Shown piece by piece: positions 1-7,829 of a stretch of 11,075 nt of DNA (its first letter is position 1; each line of letters begins with the position of its first letter). Below the pieces are notes generated by a model. That model was given only the letters and a program-made list of their open reading frames with translations. It did no database searches and had not been told where the DNA came from. The DNA is from Flavobacteriaceae bacterium (lineage in GTDB: Bacteria; Bacteroidota; Bacteroidia; Flavobacteriales; Flavobacteriaceae), in NCBI GenBank assembly GCA_013042825.1, contig JABDPL010000116.1:1-11075 (forward strand), in the 5' to 3' direction. The translations under genes were made by a program, and so were the position numbers.

Positions 1-39
1 ATACACCACACCCGGATCATCACCGAGCGCTATCTCTAG
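1..39 (+). CDS. possible 3' tail of an upstream + strand gene
   Basis: Frame 1 on the + strand is open from the window edge and ends IITERYL followed by TAG at 37-39. Eleven of the twelve codons end in G or C except two, which resembles coding DNA more than the AT-rich intergenic DNA nearby. The TAG lies in the palindrome CTAG (36-39), which also supplies the stop of the - strand gene at 36-314, so the two genes would converge with overlapping stops. Only twelve codons are visible, so the product cannot be named and this may be chance. Confidence 0.25.
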   Translation: MHHTRIITERYL

Positions 40-314
40 TCGTCAAATTCAACATCGCCCTCGAGTTCTGGCGCACCAATCTCATCTGTATCCGCTTCAC
101 TGTCAAAGTTCACCATACTGTCTGTGAGTTTTTTTCCCACTTTTACCAGGTACATAGTATCATCGGTGTGCACCTCAACGGCTTCAATCCGCTCCTTGAG
201 ATGGTTACTAAAGGTTATGATATCTGAGTCTCCATAACCATCCGGAAATTTCTGAGTTAATAGCATCAAAATCTCAGGTGTCAGCTTTTTGTAATCGATA
301 ATTACGCGTTTCAT
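36..314 (-). CDS. small acidic-tailed protein of unknown function
   Basis: A 92-residue protein starting at ATG (314-312) with a TAG stop. It begins MKRVIIDYKKLTPEILMLL, followed by a KFPDGYGDSDIITF segment and a second strand-like block EAVEVHTDDTMYLVKV. From about residue 70 it becomes a low-complexity acidic tail (DSEADTDEIGAPELEGDVEFDD). There is no signal peptide, membrane segment or recognisable catalytic motif, so it is probably cytosolic. I recall similar short proteins next to aroB in flavobacteria, where they are listed as hypothetical; this is memory, not a search. It lies 114 bp downstream of aroB on the same strand and has a weak promoter candidate of its own. Function unknown. 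Confidence 0.8.
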   Translation of the reverse strand: MKRVIIDYKKLTPEILMLLTQKFPDGYGDSDIITFSNHLKERIEAVEVHTDDTMYLVKVGKKLTDSMVNFDSEADTDEIGAPELEGDVEFDD

Positions 315-368
315 GATTTAGGGTTGGTTAAACGTAAATGGTTCAATTATAAAACAGTCTCCTTAAGC

Positions 369-399
369 CAAATTACAAATTAATTTTATTGAAAATCAA
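369..399 (-). promoter_or_regulatory. weak promoter candidate for the small acidic protein
   Basis: Read on the - strand, TTG (399-397) is followed after 20 bp by GTAATTTG (376-369). This matches the Bacteroidota -7 consensus TAnnTTTG except at its first base, and the spacing is normal. It would give a leader of roughly 45-50 nt. In DNA this AT-rich a 7/8 match arises easily, so it is only a candidate. Confidence 0.25.
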
Positions 400-428
400 G
401 AGGGATTTTAAAAAAATTAAAAAACAGC

Positions 429-1496
429 TTAGTTTTCATAGTAATCGAAAGCCTCCAGAATAAGTGCGTTACCGGCCTGACAATCCAGCTTGAAACTGCC
501 TGTAAGCGGCAGGAGAACAAAGTTTACCATACCGCTAACATTCTTCTTGTCGTGCTTTAAAAGCTCAATGATCGCAGGTTTGTCATGTTCGTTGAAGTCT
601 ACCCTGTCAAAGGTGCCGAGAAGCACCGATTTTATATGATCGGCATCTTGCATGGGCAGTCCGCAGATCTTTACCGACAGATAAGTTTCCATGATCATAC
701 CGACGGCAATGGCTTCACCGTGCAACAAAGAGTTGCGATCATCCTGATCCAGGAAATACGATTCTATGGCGTGGCCCAGGGTATGTCCAAAGTTTAATGC
801 TTTGCGTATAGAATGCTCCATGGGATCCTCCTGAACGATTTGGTATTTAATCCCTACGGAATCATAGATAAGGGCATCCATGGTTTTCATCGTTATTTCA
901 CGGCTTTCTGCCATGGTCTTCCAATAGGCTGCGTCTGCAATCAGGCCATGCTTGAACATTTCAGCCATACCCGATCGCATGTGATTCTCCGGAAGGGTTT
1001 CAAGATAACCGGTATCGATAAGGACCATGTCGCCCATATTGATCACGCCTATCTGGTTTTTCAGCACGCCGAGGTCAACACCGGTCTTTCCGCCTATAGA
1101 AGCATCAACCATGGCCAGTAAGGATGTTGGGACATTTATAAAGCGGATTCCCCGTTTAAAGGTTGAAGCAACAAAACCCCCAAGATCGGTAACCACACCA
1201 CCACCCAGGTTGATCATCAGGGATTTCCGGTCGGCACCGTATTCGTTCAGGGCTTCCCAGACACCCCAGCAGGTTTCCAGGTTTTTGTGTTCTTCTCCAG
1301 GTTCCATTTCCATCACCTCGGTCCGTACATCGGTCTCCAGCCTGCTCAGGAAATATGGGAGACAGTATTCATGGGTGTTCGAGTCAACCAACACAAATAT
1401 GGACGAAAAACTTCCAGAGGCAATCAGGTTGTTCATGGCCTGATAGCCGGCTTCATCGAAATGAATGGTTCCGTATTCTCCTGTTATTGATTTCAC
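429..1496 (-). CDS. aroB: 3-dehydroquinate synthase
   Basis: AroB, 355 residues, converts DAHP to 3-dehydroquinate, the second step of the shikimate pathway to aromatic amino acids; it acts in the cytosol and uses NAD and a divalent metal. The NAD-binding region shows INLGGGVVTDLGGFVAST (residues 95-112), and the substrate region includes PTSLLAMVDASIGGKTGVD (123-141). The metal ligands appear intact: E179 in GMAEMFKHG, H242 in NFGHTLGHAIE, and H259 in LLHGEA, with the usual 63- and 17-residue spacings. The start codon is GTG (1496-1494); it is preferred because the protein begins KSITGEYG as expected for flavobacterial AroB and no in-frame ATG lies nearby. It is divergent from proline dehydrogenase across a 127-bp gap. 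Length is normal and no defect is visible. Confidence 0.97.
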   Translation of the reverse strand: MKSITGEYGTIHFDEAGYQAMNNLIASGSFSSIFVLVDSNTHEYCLPYFLSRLETDVRTEVMEMEPGEEHKNLETCWGVWEALNEYGADRKSLMINLGGGVVTDLGGFVASTFKRGIRFINVPTSLLAMVDASIGGKTGVDLGVLKNQIGVINMGDMVLIDTGYLETLPENHMRSGMAEMFKHGLIADAAYWKTMAESREITMKTMDALIYDSVGIKYQIVQEDPMEHSIRKALNFGHTLGHAIESYFLDQDDRNSLLHGEAIAVGMIMETYLSVKICGLPMQDADHIKSVLLGTFDRVDFNEHDKPAIIELLKHDKKNVSGMVNFVLLPLTGSFKLDCQAGNALILEAFDYYEN

Positions 1497-1539
1497 TGGT
1501 TTTAATTTCGAAAAATTTCAAGGTGAAATTAAGTCAAAT

Positions 1540-1573
1540 TTTGTTAATTTAAATGAACGAATAAATATATTTG
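1540..1573 (+). promoter_or_regulatory. Bacteroidota-type promoter for proline dehydrogenase
   Basis: TTTG at 1540-1543 (-33 element) and TATATTTG at 1566-1573 (-7 element, exact match to TAnnTTTG), with 22 bp between them, fit the consensus of the Bacteroidota primary sigma factor. Transcription should begin near 1578-1582. That leaves only about 10 nt before the ATG at 1591, which is in frame with the proline dehydrogenase but blocked by stops, or about 44 nt before the GTG at 1624. It lies in the divergent aroB-proline dehydrogenase gap. I found no equally good promoter for aroB on the other strand. Confidence 0.55.
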
Positions 1574-1590
1574 ATTAAAGCTATTTCAAT

Positions 1591-1623
1591 ATGCCATAGA
1601 GTACTCTTTTCGACAATACATAA
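1591..1623 (+). other. disrupted original N-terminus of proline dehydrogenase
   Basis: In frame with the downstream gene these codons read M-P-stop-S-T-L-F-D-N-T-stop, and then continue V-D-F-Q-L-K-S-D at 1624. From memory, flavobacterial proline dehydrogenases commonly begin with a stretch like LF(D/E)NTEVAFxLKSDSELERAYFLF. The match of LFDNT-stop-VDFQLKSDSELERA suggests that ATG 1591 was the ancestral start and that TAA at 1621-1623 replaces a Glu codon (GAA to TAA needs one change). TAG at 1597-1599 likewise needs one change from a Glu, Lys or Gln codon. The reading frame is what I see; the ancestry is inference. Confidence 0.55.
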
Positions 1624-2763
1624 GTGGACTTCCAACTGAAATCCGATTCCGAACTGGAACGTGCCTATTTCCTCTTCCGCATGATCTCTAATGAGCCCCT
1701 GGTTCGAATAGGCACTGCCGCCACGAACTTTGCTCTTAAAGCCCATCTTCCTGTTGAGGGGCTTATAAGGTCTACTGTTTTTGATCATTTTTGTGGTGGG
1801 GTGAATGAGGAGGATTGCCTGGGTGTTGTAGATAAGATGTATAAAAAGGGGGTTTCTGCCGTTCTGGATTTTTCTGTGGAAGGGAAAGAAAGCGACGAGC
1901 AATTCGATCGCGCCATGAACAAGACCCTGGAGCTTATCGAATTCGCCGATGAGAAGGAAGCCATGCCTATAGCTGTGTTTAAACCGACGGGTTTCGGACG
2001 CTTAGAGCTTTACCGCAAAGTAGGCGAGAGGGAAGAGCTATCAGCCGATGAGCAAGCCGAATGGGAACGCGTTGTTGAGCGCTACCATAAGGTATGCAAA
2101 CGCGGGCTTGAAAGAGATGTTGAGATCCTTATCGATTCAGAAGAGAGCTGGATGCAGGATGCAGCCGATGAGCTGGTGGAACTTATGATGAAGACCTATA
2201 ACAAAGAGAAACCCATAGTATACAATACCTTACAACTGTATCGCTGGGATCGTCTCGATTATCTCAAAAACCTGCACAAGAAAGCGGTTGCGGAAGGATT
2301 TAAACTGGGAATGAAGATCGTTCGAGGTGCATATATGGAAAAAGAACGCGAACGTGCGGATGACATGGGTTACGATTCGCCTATATGCGAGCACAAGATG
2401 GAAACCGATAAGAATTTCGATAAAACAATGCTTTATATCCTCCGTAACCTAAAGGATATCTCCCTTTTTATAGGCACTCACAATGAGGAAAGCAGCTACC
2501 TGGCCATGGAAATGATGGAACTGCTGAAAATTCCCAATAACGATAATCGGGTCTGGTTCGGACAATTATACGGTATGAGCGACCATATTTCGTTTAACCT
2601 GGCTGCAGAAGGTTATAATGTGGCCAAGTATGTGCCTTTTGGTCCTGTAAAGGATGTTATGCCTTATCTTATAAGACGGGCCGAGGAGAACACTTCCGTT
2701 GCCGGTCAGACTAACCGGGAGCTTGAACTTCTCAAAAAAGAAAAGCAGCGTCGCAAACTATGA
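1624..2763 (+). CDS. proline dehydrogenase (monofunctional, FAD-dependent)
   Basis: This 379-residue enzyme oxidises L-proline to 1-pyrroline-5-carboxylate using FAD and passes electrons to the respiratory chain. It lacks the P5C dehydrogenase half of PutA. Family features include KPTGFGR near residue 120, MKIVRGAYMEKER near residue 230, the FIGTHNEESS block, FGQLYGMSDHIS, and the C-terminal YVPFGPVKDVMPYLIRRAEENTS segment whose arginines bind the substrate carboxylate. The barrel appears complete. The start is uncertain: GTG 1624 is used because TAA immediately precedes it. It lacks about ten family-typical residues that are readable upstream but interrupted by stops, and the next ATG (1681) would remove conserved sequence. 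The stop TGA (2761-2763) overlaps the stop of the convergent wzc-like gene. The enzyme is probably functional, or was until recently. Confidence 0.93.
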   Translation: MDFQLKSDSELERAYFLFRMISNEPLVRIGTAATNFALKAHLPVEGLIRSTVFDHFCGGVNEEDCLGVVDKMYKKGVSAVLDFSVEGKESDEQFDRAMNKTLELIEFADEKEAMPIAVFKPTGFGRLELYRKVGEREELSADEQAEWERVVERYHKVCKRGLERDVEILIDSEESWMQDAADELVELMMKTYNKEKPIVYNTLQLYRWDRLDYLKNLHKKAVAEGFKLGMKIVRGAYMEKERERADDMGYDSPICEHKMETDKNFDKTMLYILRNLKDISLFIGTHNEESSYLAMEMMELLKIPNNDNRVWFGQLYGMSDHISFNLAAEGYNVAKYVPFGPVKDVMPYLIRRAEENTSVAGQTNRELELLKKEKQRRKL

Positions 2764-5124
2764 CTTACCGAATTGGTACCATTTCTTTTGCCTTCCGGGC
2801 TTGCTGCCATAACCATAAGCATAACCGTAACCGCCCTTTTCTATGGTTCCATTCAATAAAATAGTCATTTTCGGTAATCGTTTTTCATCATACATGGTTT
2901 TGGCCACATGAAGTTGGCGCTTATCCAGTTTTTCTGCACTGATTACGTAAATGAACAGATCAGCATGATGGCCTATTATCAGGGTGTCGGTAACAAGTCC
3001 TACAGCTGCACTATCGGCTATAATGTAGTCATATCGTTTTTTCATGGCATTGAAAAGCTCATCGATACGGTCGTTCATCATGAGTTCAGCCGGATTTGGA
3101 GGAATCGTACCCGATAAAATAACATCCAGGTATTCATTTCCATCTGCATTTACTATTATGTCCTCAAATCCAAGGGTTGGATCACTTATGAAATCTGTAA
3201 GTCCCTGATCGTTTTTAACCTCCAGGTAATCCTCAATCTTGGGAATTCGCACATCGGTTTCAACAAGCAATACCTTCTTTTCAGAATGCGAAATAGAACT
3301 GGCAAGATTCACCGCGGTATGCGATTTTCCCTCCTGGGCTAATGTAGAGGTGATAAAAATGGTCTTAGCCGATTCCTCTGCTTTGCCTTTTAACATGAAC
3401 TCGATGTTCGTCCTGATCATACGAAAAGCCTCGGCTTTAGGAGAATAATCGACCTTTGCAATAAGCCTGTTCTTCTTTTTGGTACTCGATCTTGGTATAT
3501 CACCGATGTAAGGGGCCTTGACGATATTGACAAGGTCGTCACGAGAGTGTATCTTGGTGTCCAGTAAATCCTTTACATAGATTATTCCAATCGGGATAAA
3601 TAAACCGAAAATCAAAGCTGATAAATAAACGATTTTTGGTCTTGGAGAAACCGGGCCACTCGAAGTATAGGCCGGTTCGATGATCTTTGCATTGGGTGAG
3701 GACATCCCGAGGCTTATAGCCGTTTCCTCGCGCTTCTCGAGCAGATATAGATAAAGGGATTCCTTTATGCTTTGCTGACGCGTAATATCTCTGAATTGAC
3801 GCTCCTTCCGCGGTGTGGCATATATTTGGGAACGAATTCGGGCATCTTCCCGGTTAAGGCTATTCAGACTGATTTGTGCAGAGGAACGCAGATTGTTCAG
3901 GGTCTGATCCAGGTTGTTTTTCAGTGAATTGATCTGATTGTTGAGGTTTACGACAACAGGGTTTTTCTCACTCGAACCTCTCAGGATGCGATCCCGTTCA
4001 AGAACGAGGTCGTTATAATTCCTTGTAAGCTGGGCCACACCAACATCATCAATTCCGATATTGGCAGGTATAAGATCAGACTCAGACTCATTGTCTCTCA
4101 GGTATTCATTCATATAATCAATGAGCTGTAACTGGTTAGAAGTCGCCACCAGTTTGGCTTCATTTTCCTTTTCAGTTTGAAGGAAGATATTAGACTGTGA
4201 ACCAATATCAGATAAGCGGTTATCCTTTTTGAGCGCTTCGGCTGTCAGGTCTACCTGCTCCAATTCCTGGGAAACAGTCTCAAGTCGATCGGTTATGAAT
4301 TCCGAAGTTACCTGAATGACCTTTTCCTTATCAATAATTACATCCTCATTGTACTTGTCTATTAAGTTGTTCAGTATCAATTCAGCTTTATCTTTCAGGT
4401 TCTCTTTAAGTGATAAGGTAATTACGTTCGAATTTTTTTCAGTTTCAACATCGATTTTAGATCGATAATTTTCCACAACTTTCTCATAAGACTTGATTTC
4501 GACCCTCAAATTTGTCTCTGCCTGTGAGCCGTAAGTTCCCATATTAGGTGTAATGATCATATCACCAAAACCGGTCGATATGGCATCACCGAAATCATAA
4601 ATAGCATCATTATTCAGCTTTTTATTCTCCTTCATTTGCTTACTGACATTCCTGAACTGAAAAGATTCCGGACCTAAAATCTTTATTCTGAACGTGGTAT
4701 CAATTGTCTGGACCAGCGAATCCCGTATGAGGAAATTCAGGTTTACCGGCGGATTGGAATAGATTTCCTGTTCTTTTATTTTTCCTTCAACATAGTAACT
4801 GATATTCAAGTCAAGATCTTCAACAACTTCCATGAGAATAGGGGTTGATTTTATCGTTTTGATCTCATCAAGAATGCTGGTTTTTGTCTCGGAAAACAGC
4901 CCGTAATTCTGTAATGACGTTAGTTCTGAAAGCCTGGAATCACGTTCATTATCCTTCAGCAGAATAGAAGCTTTGGTTTCATATTGATAGGTGGAGTACC
5001 GCAGATACAAATAGGCAATGGTCAAAGCAGCAATTAACGACAACAATATCCACTTCCAATAGCGGGAATATATCTCAACGGTATTCTTGAGGTTGATTTT
5101 GTTAATGGGACTTTCAGGACTCAT
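2758..5124 (-). CDS. wzc: Wzc-like polysaccharide co-polymerase / tyrosine autokinase
   Basis: A 788-residue inner-membrane protein that would control chain length and export of a capsule or exopolysaccharide with the Wza-like partner encoded just upstream. Layout: TM helix about 24-42; Wzz-type periplasmic domain with long coiled-coil stretches (about 210-440); PRKERQFRDITRQQ (438-451) before the second TM (about 499-517); then a cytosolic BY-kinase domain. Walker A is TSTLAQEGKSH (K600, S601), Walker A' is VLLVETDVRIP (E622, D624), and Walker B is YIIADSAAVG (D704). SGTIPPNPAELM (671-682) is typical of the family. The C-terminus has a tyrosine cluster (Y766, Y768, Y770, Y772, Y783), the usual autophosphorylation substrate. 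Glu at the first acidic position of A' and the missing Pro after Walker B depart from the textbook motifs. The gene lies 16 nt after wza. Confidence 0.95.
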   Translation of the reverse strand: MSPESPINKINLKNTVEIYSRYWKWILLSLIAALTIAYLYLRYSTYQYETKASILLKDNERDSRLSELTSLQNYGLFSETKTSILDEIKTIKSTPILMEVVEDLDLNISYYVEGKIKEQEIYSNPPVNLNFLIRDSLVQTIDTTFRIKILGPESFQFRNVSKQMKENKKLNNDAIYDFGDAISTGFGDMIITPNMGTYGSQAETNLRVEIKSYEKVVENYRSKIDVETEKNSNVITLSLKENLKDKAELILNNLIDKYNEDVIIDKEKVIQVTSEFITDRLETVSQELEQVDLTAEALKKDNRLSDIGSQSNIFLQTEKENEAKLVATSNQLQLIDYMNEYLRDNESESDLIPANIGIDDVGVAQLTRNYNDLVLERDRILRGSSEKNPVVVNLNNQINSLKNNLDQTLNNLRSSAQISLNSLNREDARIRSQIYATPRKERQFRDITRQQSIKESLYLYLLEKREETAISLGMSSPNAKIIEPAYTSSGPVSPRPKIVYLSALIFGLFIPIGIIYVKDLLDTKIHSRDDLVNIVKAPYIGDIPRSSTKKKNRLIAKVDYSPKAEAFRMIRTNIEFMLKGKAEESAKTIFITSTLAQEGKSHTAVNLASSISHSEKKVLLVETDVRIPKIEDYLEVKNDQGLTDFISDPTLGFEDIIVNADGNEYLDVILSGTIPPNPAELMMNDRIDELFNAMKKRYDYIIADSAAVGLVTDTLIIGHHADLFIYVISAEKLDKRQLHVAKTMYDEKRLPKMTILLNGTIEKGGYGYAYGYGSKPGRQKKWYQFGKS

Positions 5125-5140
5125 GAATTTAATGAATTAA

Positions 5141-5926
5141 TTATCGTATCAAGATTGCGGTTATAGTAGCCAGGGTCGCTACGATCGATACGATAAGATT
5201 GTTGTTCTGACTAACATTACCTTGTCTTAAACGCGCATTGTTTGGCTCAACATATATGACATCATTCTGGGTGAGATAGTATTGAGGTGCGCTCACAACA
5301 TTTATCGAGGTGAGGTCAAACTTGGCATAGCGTTTCTCGCCATCTACCTCGCGAATAAGAAGGACATTTTCTCGTTTTCCATAGATGGTTAGATCACCGG
5401 CAAGTCCGAGGGCTTCATTAAGGGAGATGCGTTCATCAAGCACCGTATAGGTACCGGGTCTGTTCACCTCACCAAGAACGGTTATGGTAAAATTGGCCAA
5501 TCTTATATTCACTATCGGGTCCTTAATATATTCCGTCAGACGGGTTTTTAACATGGCATTGGCTTCACTGCGGGACATGCCACCTATTTTAATAGTTCCC
5601 AGCACAGGAAACTCGATGTTTCCTTCCTTATCGATCAAATAGGTCTGAAGTCTCAACGGTCCCTGGGCGTCCAGGATGTCCCGACTCGTAGATACAACCG
5701 TGAGATTGAACGGACGCGCTACATCGGGGTCAAGAGCTGAAACCTGGATCGTGAGCATGTCATCCGGCTTAAATCGAATTTCAAAATTGGAATTTGAAGT
5801 ATCATAGGCTTCTGTGAGAATCTCATCTTGAAAATAAACCATTTCCTGTCGCGAAACGCAAGACGTTAAGGCGAATACTGCAAACAGAAATGCAATTTTT
5901 AACAGGGGATTTAAATAACGCATCAT
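5141..5926 (-). CDS. wza: Wza-like outer-membrane polysaccharide export lipoprotein
   Basis: About 261 residues; it would form the outer-membrane/periplasmic export channel for the polysaccharide handled by the Wzc-like protein. The N-terminus is a lipoprotein signal, MMRYLNPLLKIAFLFAVFALTSC, with a lipobox ending at Cys23. A polysaccharide-export domain follows (FKPDDMLTIQVSALDPDVARPF) and then an SLBB-type domain (VLGEVNRPGTYTV ... LNEALGLAGDLTIYGKRENVLLIRE). The protein ends in a hydrophobic helix (LIVSIVATLATITAILIR), common in flavobacterial members and possibly membrane-inserting. I chose ATG 5926-5924: it gives a normal short n-region and lies 1 nt after the upstream stop. An in-frame ATG at 5959 adds 11 residues and overlaps the dehydratase gene; ATG 5923 is equally possible. 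Confidence 0.93.
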   Translation of the reverse strand: MMRYLNPLLKIAFLFAVFALTSCVSRQEMVYFQDEILTEAYDTSNSNFEIRFKPDDMLTIQVSALDPDVARPFNLTVVSTSRDILDAQGPLRLQTYLIDKEGNIEFPVLGTIKIGGMSRSEANAMLKTRLTEYIKDPIVNIRLANFTITVLGEVNRPGTYTVLDERISLNEALGLAGDLTIYGKRENVLLIREVDGEKRYAKFDLTSINVVSAPQYYLTQNDVIYVEPNNARLRQGNVSQNNNLIVSIVATLATITAILIR

Positions 5927-5927
5927 T

Positions 5928-7829
5928 TTATAATTTTTTAGATTGGTCCAATAATTCATACTTGGAATTATTCGAAATATATTCTGGCACGATCTTCTTT
6001 ATTAAAGCAACGATCTCAACGGGTTGTGAACTGATATTGATATTACTGATCTCGTCGATCAAATCTTTGGTCGTTTTATTATCCGTGGGTTTTGTCCTCG
6101 CGATTAGGATCTTTTCGTTATAAGTGGCCATGGAGTTCTCCCCATCGGCTAACAATTCTTCATATATCTTTTCTCCTGGTCGCAAACCGGTTATTTTGAT
6201 TTGAATATCATCGGGATAAGTCTTTCCGGATAAAAAGATCATATTCCTGGCCAGATCAAAGATCTTGACCGGTTTACCCATATCGAAAACAAAGATCTCA
6301 CCGCCATTACCCATGGTTGCTGCTTCAAGCACAAGCTGGGCCGCTTCGGAAATAGTCATGAAATAACGGGTTATATCACGATGTGTTACGGTGATGGGGC
6401 CACCAAGTTCGATCTGTTTCTGAAATAATGGGATCACTGATCCACTGGATCCTAAGACGTTTCCGAAACGTGTGGTAATAAATTTGGTTCTGCCCTTTCC
6501 TTTTAAACAGGATACATACAGTTCGGCTATACGTTTCGATGCTCCCATGACATTCGTGGGATTCACGGCTTTATCGGTTGATATGAGCACGAATTTGTTC
6601 ACCCCGTATTCCACTGCCAGATCGGCGACACATTTTGTACCTCCTATATTTACTCGTACGGCCTCATATGGGATCCCTTCCATCAATGGCACATGCTTAT
6701 AGGCTGCAGCATGAAAAACGATCTTAGGCTTATATTTATCAAAGATCTGCTCCATACGGTCATTATCTCTCACATTCGCGATCTCAGGGATAAAATTAGA
6801 CAGGCCTTTACGCATAAATTCCTGTTGCAAGTCGTATAAGGGGGACTCTGCAGCATCTAACAAGATCAGGCTCTTAGGATTTAATTGCATGAGCTTTCTG
6901 GCAATTTCACTCCCTATAGATCCTGCAGCTCCTGTCACCAATATGATCTGATTGCTATACTCTTCTTCAACTACCGGGTTCTTGATAATAATTTGTTCTC
7001 TTCCCAGCAGGTCCTCAATCTTAACGGCTTTGATCTGCTGAACATTAAGGTCGCCACCAATCCAATTCTTAACGGGAGGTACGATCTTAACCTTTAAGTT
7101 GTAATTGAACAGCTGTGTCGTGATCTCAAGCAGCCTCGACGGATCGATATTCTGAATCGAGATGATAATTTCCTGAAGTTCATGTTTATCTATAAACTCC
7201 TGATCGACCTGATCGAGGCTGTAAACATTCAGCAAATTGATCTTCTTTCCGATCATTTTGGGATTATCATCAATAAAGCCGATGATTTCAAAAGACGATC
7301 TTGTGTCACTCTGAATAGCATCATAAGTGATCATTCCAGAATTTCCCGCACCATAGATAATCACCTTTGTTGGATCCTGAAAATCAGATATCAGGCTTCT
7401 GTAAAAGGATTTCACGAAAAACTTGATGCCAACTAGGGCAAGAATATTCAGCAGTAGATGAATATATATGATAGATCCGCTTAACTCGTAGGCGGTATCG
7501 AGGTTAAATTTCCGAACCCCATAAGTTGCCAATAGAAGAATAGTGGCCAGTATATTGGTCCCTATTATTATATTGACCAGGTCCTTAAAGCCCGTGTAAC
7601 GCACAACGCCTTTGTGCGATTTTACAAGTAAGAAACTGAAAATTGCCGCGATGGCTACAAAGGGCAGTTGTTTTAAAACAATACCCAGGTTGAAGTTCAA
7701 TTGAAAATTAGAACGGATGAGGTAGGCCAGAAATAGCGTTATAAGTACAATGCCCACATCAAAGATAAGGACCAACCATTTTGATGCGTACCGCCGTTTA
7801 ATGATATGTAACAACCTTGATTCTTTCAA
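5928..7829 (-). CDS. capD: membrane-anchored UDP-sugar 4,6-dehydratase (CapD/PglF/WbpM type)
   Basis: A 633-residue protein with about four N-terminal TM helices (roughly 18-38, 53-69, 86-103, 118-138), a first Rossmann-like domain (VIIYGAGNSG, about 156-165), and a C-terminal SDR dehydratase domain. The SDR part has NAD-binding VTGAAGSIGSEIAR (298-311), FHAAAYKHVPLME (372-384), and ISTDKAVNPTNVMGASKR (416-433). Met428 stands where classical SDRs have Tyr, followed by Lys432, as in the SMK-type large dehydratases. Expected reaction: UDP-GlcNAc to UDP-4-keto-6-deoxy-HexNAc, supplying the aminotransferase encoded upstream. The start is TTG (7829-7827), the only initiator between the preceding in-frame stop and the first TM; it overlaps the aminotransferase stop as TTGA, implying translational coupling. 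Exact product stereochemistry cannot be told from sequence. Confidence 0.93.
   Translation of the reverse strand: MKESRLLHIIKRRYASKWLVLIFDVGIVLITLFLAYLIRSNFQLNFNLGIVLKQLPFVAIAAIFSFLLVKSHKGVVRYTGFKDLVNIIIGTNILATILLLATYGVRKFNLDTAYELSGSIIYIHLLLNILALVGIKFFVKSFYRSLISDFQDPTKVIIYGAGNSGMITYDAIQSDTRSSFEIIGFIDDNPKMIGKKINLLNVYSLDQVDQEFIDKHELQEIIISIQNIDPSRLLEITTQLFNYNLKVKIVPPVKNWIGGDLNVQQIKAVKIEDLLGREQIIIKNPVVEEEYSNQIILVTGAAGSIGSEIARKLMQLNPKSLILLDAAESPLYDLQQEFMRKGLSNFIPEIANVRDNDRMEQIFDKYKPKIVFHAAAYKHVPLMEGIPYEAVRVNIGGTKCVADLAVEYGVNKFVLISTDKAVNPTNVMGASKRIAELYVSCLKGKGRTKFITTRFGNVLGSSGSVIPLFQKQIELGGPITVTHRDITRYFMTISEAAQLVLEAATMGNGGEIFVFDMGKPVKIFDLARNMIFLSGKTYPDDIQIKITGLRPGEKIYEELLADGENSMATYNEKILIARTKPTDNKTTKDLIDEISNINISSQPVEIVALIKKIVPEYISNNSKYELLDQSKKL

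Noticed and set aside
392..409. AAAATC / GATTTT hairpin downstream of aroB as a terminator
   Set aside because: Only a 6-bp AT-rich stem, and on the aroB strand the T-run precedes rather than follows it.
1027..1443. 138-codon + strand open frame opposite aroB, with other overlapping + strand frames
   Set aside because: It lies wholly antisense to a clear aroB and has a Ser/Pro/Arg-rich shadow composition with no domain.
1549..1902. 117-codon - strand frame across the aroB-proline dehydrogenase gap
   Set aside because: It is antisense to the conserved proline dehydrogenase coding region and covers its promoter; no recognisable motif.
5927..5959. Longer Wza start at ATG 5959
   Set aside because: It overlaps the dehydratase gene by 32 nt and puts an extra 11 residues in front of a normal lipoprotein signal; ATG 5926 fits better.
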